A program made the position numbers and the translations under genes. Positions 8,667-16,006 of a stretch of DNA of 18,911 nucleotides are shown here, piece by piece. Every line of letters begins with the position of its first letter. The first letter of the stretch is position 1. This stretch comes from Bordetella parapertussis. GTDB taxonomy: Bacteria > Pseudomonadota > Gammaproteobacteria > Burkholderiales > Burkholderiaceae_B. The stretch spans positions 1 through 18,911 of the forward strand of contig CAMCYB010000034.1 of the NCBI GenBank assembly GCA_945883615.1, read 5' to 3'. A model generated the notes under the pieces. It was not told the DNA's origin, ran no database searches, and saw only the letters and a program-made list of their open reading frames with translations.

Positions 8667-9629
8667 ATGAAAAACGGCTTAAACCGCAGACTCACCCGTA
8701 CTATTTTAGTCGTCGGGTTACTGTTTTCTGGGTGGGGCACGGTTGCTTTTGCTGCACCCGCACAAAAGTTGGCCGTTCAGGTAACGAACGATAGTGAATC
8801 GGTCTTGTGTGCAGAAAAAGATAACGTCGCTTTGACGTTTAGCTCACCCCAAGTTCAATCATTTGAGGTGCAGGCAACACACCCACCCTTTATTGGCTTA
8901 ATTACTCACGACCAAGATGCGCCTGATTTCACCTCTTGCGACATGACCGCAGACCCCGTTTTTGGGGCAGATCACCCTAAGCGCGTAACGATTTTTGAAA
9001 GTGATGATTTATGGGTTGTTGGCTTTACGTTTAATTCATTCTGGCGCCCCAACACAGTTCCTATAAAGATCGGGGGTAAAACATTTGAAGGTTTGCATAT
9101 GTTGCAAGTTTGGGTGCGACATCAAGAAAGAGCGGAAGAAGTGTTGGTGTTGTACCCACCTGATGGGTATTGGCGAGCCCGTCCGTTAGCGTATCGCGAT
9201 ATGCGCTGGACAGCCTACGGCTCATCGTTTTTAGTCGGTCCCATTGAAACACTAGGCCGGCCGGTTGTGGTCTTGAACGATATAACCTTTGACCCTCAGT
9301 CGAAACGTTTTGATTTAAGTTTTAAACAAGGGGGAACAGGCAGTGTGACGATCAAAACGCTTGATCGCGATCGGCAGGTGCTTGATGTCACTTTAAAAAA
9401 TACACCCAAACAGTTACCGTTTGCCTCGTTTCGCTCAATGTACGTCACCCGTTCAAATGCTGATGTGGCTGACGTGGCTTGGCTTGAGTTAAATCAACCC
9501 GGTTGGCTAGAAGCCCCAATCATGAGTTTTAAGGGGGCTAATGTAACCGAGTTGTGGGCGGGTCGTAACAGTGCATCGCGTCATAACCTCAGCGCGCCAG
9601 ATATGATTTTTGGGCGCTTTAGTCAGTAG
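8667..9629 (+). CDS. Secreted or periplasmic protein of unknown function
   Basis: 320 residues. The N-terminus is a good Sec signal peptide: a basic start (KNGLNRRLTR), a hydrophobic core (ILVVGLLF) and likely cleavage after AFA near residue 29. The rest has no transmembrane segment and looks mainly beta-rich, with many V, T and aromatic residues. Two cysteines, 48 and 91, could pair in the periplasm. Motifs such as FWRPNTVPIKIGG and VLYPPDGYWRARP do not match a family I can name. It is read away from the cox operon and converges on the floA operon, so it is probably monocistronic. The start is supported by AAAGG upstream and by the fit of the signal peptide. Confidence 0.7.
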   Translation: MKNGLNRRLTRTILVVGLLFSGWGTVAFAAPAQKLAVQVTNDSESVLCAEKDNVALTFSSPQVQSFEVQATHPPFIGLITHDQDAPDFTSCDMTADPVFGADHPKRVTIFESDDLWVVGFTFNSFWRPNTVPIKIGGKTFEGLHMLQVWVRHQERAEEVLVLYPPDGYWRARPLAYRDMRWTAYGSSFLVGPIETLGRPVVVLNDITFDPQSKRFDLSFKQGGTGSVTIKTLDRDRQVLDVTLKNTPKQLPFASFRSMYVTRSNADVADVAWLELNQPGWLEAPIMSFKGANVTELWAGRNSASRHNLSAPDMIFGRFSQ

Positions 9630-9675
9630 CATTAATGGACCATTAAAACTTGAAAGAATAAAACCTTAGGGATCT

Positions 9676-9697
9676 AAAACTTAAGAGTTGTTTTTTT
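9676..9697 (+). terminator. Candidate weak intrinsic terminator after the secreted-protein gene
   Basis: A short stem AAAACT / AGTTG(T) around loop TAAG is followed at once by seven T residues (9691-9697). It lies about 47 bases after the stop at 9629 and overlaps the 3' end of the convergent gene. A second inverted repeat (TTAATGG/CCATTAA, 9632-9646) lies between. The stem is weak, so activity is uncertain. Confidence 0.3.
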
Positions 9698-10313
9698 CAT
9701 TTGCTTTGCAGGGGCCTAAAATAGTCATCGCGATAATCGACTGATTTAAGGTTTGTGGGTTTTGTAAGTTGGGTATGTCGATTGGTTTACGACCATAGTG
9801 CGGTGTAAGCGACTGTAAAACGAGTCTCGGTTTAGATGTGGGTCGCTTAGGTATAGATTGACTTAAGCGTTCAACAGGTCTTCGTTCATACTTGGGCGGC
9901 CGTTCGTTTTGTTTAGCCTCAATGGGCTCAGGTACATTGCGACCCCAATCATTTGATTCAAGCAAATCAGGTAAGCCTTCGCCAGCCCTTCGAGTGGTTT
10001 GAATCGGCTGAGGTTGACCATTATTGTCTGGCGTCGGTAAGCCGGCAAGGGGTTCAAACGCGGCTTCACCTTCATCTTTGGGCGGTAAAGGTGGCAAATT
10101 TGATTGTTGTTTCATAGCGTTACGTATAATCATTCCTATAGAAATGATCACCGCTAAGATCACTGAAACCGCTAACGAAAAACCAAGAAACAAGTGTATA
10201 AAACCAGCCAACGCCACGACGATCAGTGGCGAAAAAGATAAACCTTTCTTTTTGGCGACCGCCCCGGTCGCCCCTAGAGATTGGTTTTTATTAAACGATT
10301 TAGGCAACATCAT
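9681..10313 (-). CDS. Small membrane-anchored protein downstream of floA, unknown function
   Basis: 210 residues. A hydrophobic region at about 26-63 (one long or two short helices) is followed by a long, polar, proline- and charge-rich tail (about 68-175) that looks disordered. The C-terminus returns to a conserved-looking amphipathic end, [16 protein letters not shown]. From memory, similar ILGPP-type tails end proteins encoded next to nfeD/floA loci in other bacteria, which suggests this is a regular third member of the flotillin module; that is a weak recollection. The start overlaps the floA stop by four bases (ATGA), so translation is probably coupled. A second ATG directly follows the first. 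Confidence 0.65.
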   Translation of the reverse strand: MMLPKSFNKNQSLGATGAVAKKKGLSFSPLIVVALAGFIHLFLGFSLAVSVILAVIISIGMIIRNAMKQQSNLPPLPPKDEGEAAFEPLAGLPTPDNNGQPQPIQTTRRAGEGLPDLLESNDWGRNVPEPIEAKQNERPPKYERRPVERLSQSIPKRPTSKPRLVLQSLTPHYGRKPIDIPNLQNPQTLNQSIIAMTILGPCKANEKNNS

Positions 10314-11293
10314 GCGGCAGGTTTGCCATCGTTAGGCATAGACGTTTTGCCTGCAATGGTTTCACGCATGTCGGTATCTGACTTCATATTTTGCATGCGG
10401 TAGTAATCCATAATGCCTAAGTTGCCTTGTCTAAAGGCATCTGCCATCGCGCGCGGCACTTCAGCTTCAGCTTCAACCACCCGTGCCCGCATTTCTTGCT
10501 CAAGTGCCACAGCCATCGCTCGGCGTTCTTCTGCTTTGGCTTGAGCAATTTGTTTGTCAGCATTGGCTTGGTCAATTTGCAGTTTGGCACCAATGTTTTC
10601 ACCGACATCAACGTCTGCAATATCGATTGATAAAATTTCATAGGCTGTACCGGCATCTAAGCCTTTACTTAAAATATGCTTTGAAATATGGTCAGGGTTT
10701 TCAAGCACACTTTTGTGATTGGCAGCAGAGCCAATCGTACTCACCATACCTTCACCCACACGGGCGATGATTGTTTCTTCGCCGGCACCACCCACCAAAC
10801 GGTCAATATTGGTGCGAACGGTTACGCGCGAAACACAAACTAATTGAATACCATCTTTAGCCACAGCAACAATACGTGGTGTGGTAATGACTTTAGGCAA
10901 TACAGACATTTGAACGGCTTCAAGTACGTTGCGCCCCGCTAAGTCGATCGCCGAGGCGCGCTTAAAATCTAGTGGAATGTTGGCTTTGTCGGCAGAAATC
11001 ATGGCGTTGACCACCCGCACAACGTTACCGCCCGCCAGAAAATGTGCTTCAAGTTCGTTGAGGGTGATTTGCAAACCTGCTTTTGCGGCACTAATTCGTG
11101 CTGTAACAATGGTATGTGGCGGTACGCGGCGTAAACGCATGGCAATGAGGGTGGTTAAACCGACATAAGCACCTGAAGCCCATGCTGCAACCCATAGTGG
11201 AATGGGGACTAAATACAAAATAATGACAACGGCTATAAGAATGGGAATCAAAATGCCAAACGCACCAATTAGGGCGACAATAGATTCGATCAT
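10310..11293 (-). CDS. floA: Flotillin-like protein FloA
   Basis: 327 residues, the normal length of the FloA/YqfA (UPF0365) family. An N-terminal hydrophobic hairpin (about 5-50) anchors it in the membrane. An SPFH-like domain follows, including [32 protein letters not shown] and [13 protein letters not shown] (about 111-185). The C-terminal part is a long alanine/glutamate/glutamine-rich coiled coil (about 228-290: [20 protein letters not shown]). FloA oligomerises into functional membrane microdomains and in Bacillus is encoded with an NfeD protein (yqeZ-yqfA-yqfB). The gene starts 16 bases after the nfeD stop with AAAGGA upstream, so the two are one operon. Confidence 0.92.
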   Translation of the reverse strand: MIESIVALIGAFGILIPILIAVVIILYLVPIPLWVAAWASGAYVGLTTLIAMRLRRVPPHTIVTARISAAKAGLQITLNELEAHFLAGGNVVRVVNAMISADKANIPLDFKRASAIDLAGRNVLEAVQMSVLPKVITTPRIVAVAKDGIQLVCVSRVTVRTNIDRLVGGAGEETIIARVGEGMVSTIGSAANHKSVLENPDHISKHILSKGLDAGTAYEILSIDIADVDVGENIGAKLQIDQANADKQIAQAKAEERRAMAVALEQEMRARVVEAEAEVPRAMADAFRQGNLGIMDYYRMQNMKSDTDMRETIAGKTSMPNDGKPAA

Positions 11294-11309
11294 TTAGTAA
11301 GATTCCTTT

Positions 11310-12815
11310 TTAGGTATGAATAATGTCAACAACAACACGGTTGCCGTCAACGCGTACAACTTTAATAGGGGCGCCTGCTTCAATAAAATCGCCCTCAGAA
11401 ACAACATCAATGCGATGACCCTCAATTTCAGCAATACCAGCAGGTCTGAGCATTGAATGGGCTACACCTAACTTGTGTAAGAGCACGTGATCGCTAGAAG
11501 GTTCCGTTAAAAACCCAGATTGTCCATCAAGTTGAGTGTCGAGAACAAATGAACGACCAAATGGCATTTTGGGTAAAAATTTGAAAAACAAAAAGCTAAC
11601 CACGATGGCAAGGGCAAGTGAAAACCCCATTTGACCGACAGCGAAAAAAATCGTCTCAACGGTGGCGCCAGAACCAATCACGCTCATAACCAGCGCCGCA
11701 CCCAGTGTAACAATCCCTAATAAGCCGAAAAGACCAAAGCCGGGAATAACAAACACTTCAATCACTAAAAGAATGACACCCGTGAGAACAAGCAAAATTT
11801 CTTCAAGCCCAACCAGATCAACAATACTGTGGCCATATAAAAAGAGACCTAAGCACGTTAACCCGACTGCTCCCGGTATGCCAAACCCAGGGGTACGTAT
11901 TTCAAGAATAATGCCGAGCATCGCGAGCGAGACGAGCAAGGAACTCACTATGGGGTTTGTTAAAAAACGAACAATTTCTTCAGCCCAATTAACACTCGGT
12001 TGTTGAACTTGTGCATTGGCTAAGTTCAGCAAACCCAATAAAGCGTTAATAGAGGGGGCTTCGTAATTGGCAATGCCGACTTGTAAAGCTTCCTGTGTGG
12101 TGAGCGTTAAAAGTTTGCCCTTTTCAGATAACCCTTTAATTTCAATGTCGGTGTCTACCATTGCTTCAGCGATGATAGATGGTTTGCCGCGGGCTTGTGC
12201 TGTCGCGGCAAATTCTTTGCGAACGTAGGAAACTGTTTTTTCTGAAACAGGTTGGGTACTTTGCCCTGTTGAGCTCATTTGAACCGGAGTTGCGGCACCA
12301 ATCGTTGCACCAGGTGTCATGGCGATTTGAGTGGCCGCTAAACTGATTAATGCACCCGCTGAAATGGCGCGAGAGTCAATAAAGGCTATTGTTTTGAGTG
12401 GGCTTTTAAGCAAAGCATCACGAATCACAACGGCAGCATCAACACGACCGCCAAAGGTGTTGATTTGTAGAATGACGGCACTGGCCTGGGCGGCTTGGGC
12501 TTCTTTTAAAACACGCTCTACATAAGGGGCTAAGCCAAGGTCAATGGTGCCATCAATTTTGGCTACAAACACAATTGGGGTCGAGGGTTGCGATAGTTGA
12601 GCGTAACTAACTGAAGCGCCTAGGGTTAAGCACAACAGCATGCAAAACAAACTGACAAAACGTAAAGTAGTGCGATAAACAGAAGAAGACAAACGAGCAA
12701 ATTGAGTTGTTAATGAATCGATTGCCAACAATTTTGACTTAAACGACTTAAACGACTTAAACGACTTAAACAACTTAAATCTTAGTGGTTCAACTGTCAA
12801 TGTTTTAATGTCCAT
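11310..12815 (-). CDS. nfeD: Membrane-bound NfeD/ClpP-class serine protease
   Basis: 501 residues with the long NfeD architecture. A signal peptide or anchor (about 50-73, ending VSYAQ) is followed by a ClpP-like protease domain (about 80-270), several membrane helices (about 288-412) and an OB-fold NfeD domain at the C-terminus (about 425-501). The Ser-Lys dyad is visible as S152 in ISAGAL and K193 in SEKTVSY; the 41-residue spacing equals that of Pyrococcus 1510-N (S97/K138). Partners are usually SPFH proteins, here FloA directly downstream. The annotated ATG at 12815 overlaps the yaeQ end by 19 bases and has an AGG-rich site. This start places an unusual stretch of about 45 residues with FKS repeats ahead of the signal peptide, so a later start cannot be excluded, though none has a better ribosome site. 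Confidence 0.88.
   Translation of the reverse strand: MDIKTLTVEPLRFKLFKSFKSFKSFKSKLLAIDSLTTQFARLSSSVYRTTLRFVSLFCMLLCLTLGASVSYAQLSQPSTPIVFVAKIDGTIDLGLAPYVERVLKEAQAAQASAVILQINTFGGRVDAAVVIRDALLKSPLKTIAFIDSRAISAGALISLAATQIAMTPGATIGAATPVQMSSTGQSTQPVSEKTVSYVRKEFAATAQARGKPSIIAEAMVDTDIEIKGLSEKGKLLTLTTQEALQVGIANYEAPSINALLGLLNLANAQVQQPSVNWAEEIVRFLTNPIVSSLLVSLAMLGIILEIRTPGFGIPGAVGLTCLGLFLYGHSIVDLVGLEEILLVLTGVILLVIEVFVIPGFGLFGLLGIVTLGAALVMSVIGSGATVETIFFAVGQMGFSLALAIVVSFLFFKFLPKMPFGRSFVLDTQLDGQSGFLTEPSSDHVLLHKLGVAHSMLRPAGIAEIEGHRIDVVSEGDFIEAGAPIKVVRVDGNRVVVDIIHT
12736..12780. repeat. 9-bp tandem repeat within nfeD
   Basis: Four perfect copies of GACTTAAAC on the plus strand (12736-12771) and a fifth imperfect copy AACTTAAAT. 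On the coding strand each unit gives Phe-Lys-Ser, so the repeat adds residues (about 12-27) without breaking the frame. Such short unit arrays change copy number by slipped-strand mispairing. Confidence 0.9.
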
Positions 12816-13342
12816 GATTCCACACCTATTGTGAAAGTTTGATCGTCAGCAATGACAGTCAGGGTTGAATCTTCGATTGTGACGTGCACAACCATATTTC
12901 GATTCACGGCTTTGGCTAAACTTTTGGTTTGAGCAGGGTCGAAACTAAAAACTTCAAATTTGTTTGACCGCGCAAGCGTTAATCGCATACTTTCCCACCA
13001 TATACGACTTGCAGCCCCGCCGAAGCAATACACCTTAACTTGGTCAGACTTACCCGCCCCTTTAAGTAAACGTTTATCGTCGGGCTGACCTACCTCAACC
13101 CAGCACTTTATTGCACCCGTGAGATCTTTCTGCCATAAATCAGGCTCTTCAGCATCACTAATACCCTTAGTAAAATTTAAGTCTTCATGAGCATTCAGTG
13201 CAAAGGCTAAAACCCGAACCATCATGCGTTCATCGGTTTCTGAGGGGTGACGCGCCACAGTGAGCGGGTAAGTGGCATAGTGTTGACGATTCATGTCAGC
13301 GACGTTTAATTCGATTTTATAAATGGTGGCACGAAGCGCCAT
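12797..13342 (-). CDS. yaeQ: YaeQ family protein
   Basis: 181 residues, the standard YaeQ length. It begins MALRATIYKIELNVADMNR, contains the family stretch ARHPSETDERMMVRVLAFAL, then SDAEEPDLWQKDLTG, WVEVGQP and YCFGG, and ends in a beta-rich part. The fold resembles PD-(D/E)XK nucleases, and the conserved acidic residues (the two glutamates and aspartate in SDAEEPDLW, plus E and Q in EVGQP) are kept; the biological role is unknown. It is the first gene of the minus-strand group yaeQ-nfeD-floA and overlaps nfeD by 19 bases. No strong ribosome site is seen ahead of the ATG at 13342. Confidence 0.9.
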   Translation of the reverse strand: MALRATIYKIELNVADMNRQHYATYPLTVARHPSETDERMMVRVLAFALNAHEDLNFTKGISDAEEPDLWQKDLTGAIKCWVEVGQPDDKRLLKGAGKSDQVKVYCFGGAASRIWWESMRLTLARSNKFEVFSFDPAQTKSLAKAVNRNMVVHVTIEDSTLTVIADDQTFTIGVESWTLKH

Positions 13343-13442
13343 AGCGGTTTGGCTTTTAAAAAGAGTGTTATGAAAAAATTCCCTTTATAGATTGGGTCAT
13401 TTAACGCAAAAGCTTCTGAGAGGCGGTACGCTAACATATGAG

Positions 13443-13457
13443 TTAGGTTAGACCTAA
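13443..13457. promoter_or_regulatory. Operator-like palindrome in divergent promoter region
   Basis: TTAGGT-TAG-ACCTAA is a perfect inverted repeat with six-base arms and a three-base centre, 50 bases before the start at 13507 and 100 bases from yaeQ. The GGT-N3-ACC core is the form bound by many GntR/FadR-subfamily repressors. No regulator gene is in the window, so this is inferred from symmetry and position only. Confidence 0.4.
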
Positions 13458-13506
13458 TTGCGAGTGTAGCGTGCAGTATATTGTTTAAATACTTAGGGGT
13501 TTATAA

Positions 13507-13938
13507 ATGAGTCATTCAGGTGCGAGCAAAATGGATGAAAACCCAGCTTACCTGGCCGGTTTAGCTGTGCGAAAAAAAGTAATGGGTGAAGAGTATGTGA
13601 ATCAATCTATTGAAAACGCCGATGACTTTATGCGGCCATTACAGCAGTTTTTAGCTGAACATGCATGGGGGGCGGTCTGGGTGCGTGAGGGGTTGACGCT
13701 TAAAACGCGAAGCATGTTGAATTTAGCCATGTTGGCAGCAATTAATCGCCCGCACGAGTTGAAACTTCACATTCAGGGCGCCATAAATAATGGTGTCACC
13801 CAAGAAGAAATGTGCGAGATCTTTTTGCAATGTGGGGTCTATTGTGGTGTACCCGCAGCACTCGAGGCATTCAAAATCGCACAACAAGTTTTTAAAGAGC
13901 AACCAAAAGAGCAACCAAAAGAGCAACCAAAAGAGTAA
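13507..13938 (+). CDS. Carboxymuconolactone decarboxylase (AhpD-like) family protein
   Basis: 143 residues. The alpha-helical CMD fold is recognised from EGLTLKTRSMLNLAMLAAI (61-79), RPHELKLHIQGAINNGVT (81-98) and the C-terminal EEMCEIFLQCGVYCGVPAA (100-118). The family covers gamma-carboxymuconolactone decarboxylase (pcaC) and AhpD-type peroxidase partners. The CxxC of AhpD is not present; the cysteines are C103, C109 and C113, so decarboxylase or unknown activity is more likely than disulfide reductase activity. No other protocatechuate genes are nearby, hence no symbol. The last 14 residues are a KEQP repeat. The start has a good AGGGG site. It may be transcribed with the acyl-CoA dehydrogenase gene 110 bases downstream. 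Confidence 0.8.
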   Translation: MSHSGASKMDENPAYLAGLAVRKKVMGEEYVNQSIENADDFMRPLQQFLAEHAWGAVWVREGLTLKTRSMLNLAMLAAINRPHELKLHIQGAINNGVTQEEMCEIFLQCGVYCGVPAALEAFKIAQQVFKEQPKEQPKEQPKE

Positions 13939-13944
13939 TCAAAA
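13897..13944. repeat. 12-bp tandem repeat spanning the stop of the CMD-family gene
   Basis: Three perfect copies of GAGCAACCAAAA (13897-13932) encode Glu-Gln-Pro-Lys. A fourth copy, GAGTAATCAAAA (13933-13944), differs by two C-to-T changes, one of which turns the CAA codon into the TAA stop of the gene. Confidence 0.9.
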
Positions 13945-14048
13945 GATCGCATCAAAGAATAATAAGTCATGGGGTTCGCTGGCACCCTTTAGCAAACCTC
14001 GATTACTTGGTCTGATATCGTTTAGGCCATGAACCGGAAAACTATTCA

Positions 14049-15227
14049 ATGAACTTCGAACTCACCGCGACACAGCAAACGCTTCAAGCGCGCACACGTG
14101 CATTTATTGCTGAGCATGTTATTCCCCTTGAAAACGACCCTCGATTAGGCCCCCATGGCCCTGAAGAGTCGTTACGTCAACAGCTCGTTGGTTTGGCCCG
14201 CGAGGCGGGTTTATTGACCCCTCACGCTTCTAAAGAGCTGGGTGGTTTGGGTTTAAGTCATGTCGATAAAGCGATTGTGTTTGAAGAGGCGGGTTATTCA
14301 AGGCTTGGCCCGACCGCGCTCAACATACATGCGCCTGACGAGGGAAATATTCACTTAATGGAAGTGGTGGCGAATGCCGCTCAAAAGGCTCGCTGGCTCG
14401 TGCCGCAAGTGCAAGGTTTAACGCGCTCATGTTTTGCTATGACAGAACCTGCCCCCGGTGCCGGTGCAGACCCATCAATGCTTAAAACGCTCGCGGTACG
14501 TGATGGCAACGACTTTGTTATTACCGGTGAAAAGTGGTTTATTACAGGTGCCTACGGTGCCACGTATGTCATCATTATGGCGGTTATGGAAGATGGTACG
14601 GCCACCATGTTTTTATCTGATATGTCAGCGCCTGGTATAGAGTTGGTTCGCCATATGAACTCAATGGACACCTGCTTCACAGGGGGGCACGCGGTCATGC
14701 GCTTCAATCAATTGCGGGTGCCTGCAGAGCACGTTTTGGGTGAAGTGGGTAAGGGTTTTAAGTACGCTCAAATACGTCTTGCCCCGGCACGGTTAACGCA
14801 TTGCATGCGTTGGTTAGGGCAAGCGCGACGTGCAAATGATGTGGCCACAGCCTATGCTGCAACACGCCATGCCTTTGGCCAAACACTTGGCCAACATGAA
14901 GGTGTTGGGTTTATGTTGGCTGACAATGAAATTGATATGCAAACATCTCGTTTACATATATGGCACACCGCATGGTTACTTGATCAGGGGCAAACCTGTA
15001 ATTTTGAGTCAAGCCGTGCCAAAGTGGTGTGCTCTGAAGCCGAATGGCGTGTAGTTGACCGTTGTGCGCAAATACTCGGTGGTCAAGGCGTTACGGGTGA
15101 AACTGAAGTGATGCGTATCTTTATGGATATGCGATCGTTCAGAGTTTACGATGGCCCCAGCGAAGTTCACCGTTGGAGCATGGCGCGCAAGCTACTAAAA
15201 GCGGCCACGCCTCAGGTTCCAAAATGA
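14049..15227 (+). CDS. Acyl-CoA dehydrogenase homologue, ACAD10/11- or LvaC-like
   Basis: 392 residues, full-length ACAD fold. It has an N-terminal helical domain, the FAD/acyl-CoA motif FAMTEPAPGAGADPS (129-143), the flavin-loop WFITGA (163-168) and a C-terminal helical domain with QILGGQGVTGETEVMRI. The usual catalytic glutamate position in the Y-E-G-T motif reads YDGPSEVHRW, giving D368. The DGPxEVH form is what I recall for the ACAD10/11 group, whose members act on 4-phosphooxyacyl-CoAs rather than doing plain alpha,beta-dehydrogenation. The next two genes (SDR, APH kinase) overlap it by ATGA. This supports a role in 4-hydroxyacyl-CoA breakdown, like P. putida LvaC, but a normal dehydrogenase for a branched or aromatic acyl-CoA is not excluded. 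Confidence 0.85.
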   Translation: MNFELTATQQTLQARTRAFIAEHVIPLENDPRLGPHGPEESLRQQLVGLAREAGLLTPHASKELGGLGLSHVDKAIVFEEAGYSRLGPTALNIHAPDEGNIHLMEVVANAAQKARWLVPQVQGLTRSCFAMTEPAPGAGADPSMLKTLAVRDGNDFVITGEKWFITGAYGATYVIIMAVMEDGTATMFLSDMSAPGIELVRHMNSMDTCFTGGHAVMRFNQLRVPAEHVLGEVGKGFKYAQIRLAPARLTHCMRWLGQARRANDVATAYAATRHAFGQTLGQHEGVGFMLADNEIDMQTSRLHIWHTAWLLDQGQTCNFESSRAKVVCSEAEWRVVDRCAQILGGQGVTGETEVMRIFMDMRSFRVYDGPSEVHRWSMARKLLKAATPQVPK

Positions 15228-16006
15228 ATCAAAAGAAACTAATTGATTGTTTCAGCCTTGAAGGCCAAGTTGCATTGGTTACGGGGGCATCAAGCGGCTT
15301 AGGCGCGCACTTTGCCACTGTTTTAGCTGAGGCCGGCGCGCGCGTAGTTGTTTCGGCTCGACGCAATGATCGTATTCATCAACTGGTTGAAAATATTAAG
15401 GCAAAAGGTCAACAGGCTGCGGCCGTCACAATTGATGTCACCGATGTTCAAAGTATTACGGAATGTTTTGAGCAAGCAACACAGGTGTTTGGTGTTCCAA
15501 ATATTGTGGTGAACAATGCAGGTGTAACAGTCACCAAAGCCGCTATTGATCAAACGGTTCAAGATTGGAATCAAGTGATTGACACCAATTTAAAGGGCTG
15601 TTGGTTGGTTGCAACCGAGGCGGCAAGACGTTTAATTGCCGCACAAAAATCAGGTTGCGTCATCAATATTGCTTCAATCTTAGGTGAGCGTGTGGCAGCC
15701 AGTGTGGGCCCATATGCCATCTCAAAAGCAGGTGTCATACAAGCCACTAAAGTGATGGCACTCGAGTGGGCGCGTTATGGCATTCGCGTCAATGCCTTAT
15801 TGCCCGGTTACATACGCACCGAGTTAAACAGTGAATTTTTAGACAGCCCATTAGGTCTGAAGTTACAAAAAAAAATTCCTAGCCAGCAGTTTGGTGACGT
15901 GCTAGATTTGTCAGGGCCTTTGTTGCTGCTGGCATCAGAGGCGGGGTCTGCGATGTCAGGTTCAACCTTGGAAGTTGATCGTAGCCATTTGGTGAGTAGC
16001 TTATGA
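15224..16006 (+). CDS. SDR family NAD(P)-dependent oxidoreductase
   Basis: 260 residues from the ATG at 15224, which overlaps the preceding stop as ATGA; this start is preferred to an upstream ATG at 15173 that lies inside the dehydrogenase gene. Classical short-chain dehydrogenase motifs are present: TGASSGLG (20-27), NNAG (97-100), N122, the catalytic S151, Y164 and K168 (YAISK), and PGYIRTE (194-200). A residue after the second strand is S44-A45-R46-R47, consistent with NADP(H) preference. Near the C-terminus the common VDGGH is VDRSH (251-255), a small departure from the family. In the P. putida lva operon an SDR (LvaD) reduces levulinyl-CoA to 4-hydroxyvaleryl-CoA; a similar keto/hydroxy-acyl step is the likely role. 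Confidence 0.85.
   Translation: MNQKKLIDCFSLEGQVALVTGASSGLGAHFATVLAEAGARVVVSARRNDRIHQLVENIKAKGQQAAAVTIDVTDVQSITECFEQATQVFGVPNIVVNNAGVTVTKAAIDQTVQDWNQVIDTNLKGCWLVATEAARRLIAAQKSGCVINIASILGERVAASVGPYAISKAGVIQATKVMALEWARYGIRVNALLPGYIRTELNSEFLDSPLGLKLQKKIPSQQFGDVLDLSGPLLLLASEAGSAMSGSTLEVDRSHLVSSL

Noticed and set aside
12736..12780. Tandem repeats here and at 13897-13944 as a possible CRISPR or phage-type array
   Set aside because: Units are 9 and 12 bases with no spacers, and lie inside coding frames.
13790..14032. Frame-shifted open frame through the CMD repeat giving repeated KSNQ
   Set aside because: It is the 12-bp repeat read in another frame and overlaps the CMD domain; no independent start signal.
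15173..15223. Upstream ATG for the SDR gene
   Set aside because: It lies inside the dehydrogenase gene and adds residues unlike SDRs; the ATGA overlap at 15224 is the typical coupled start.
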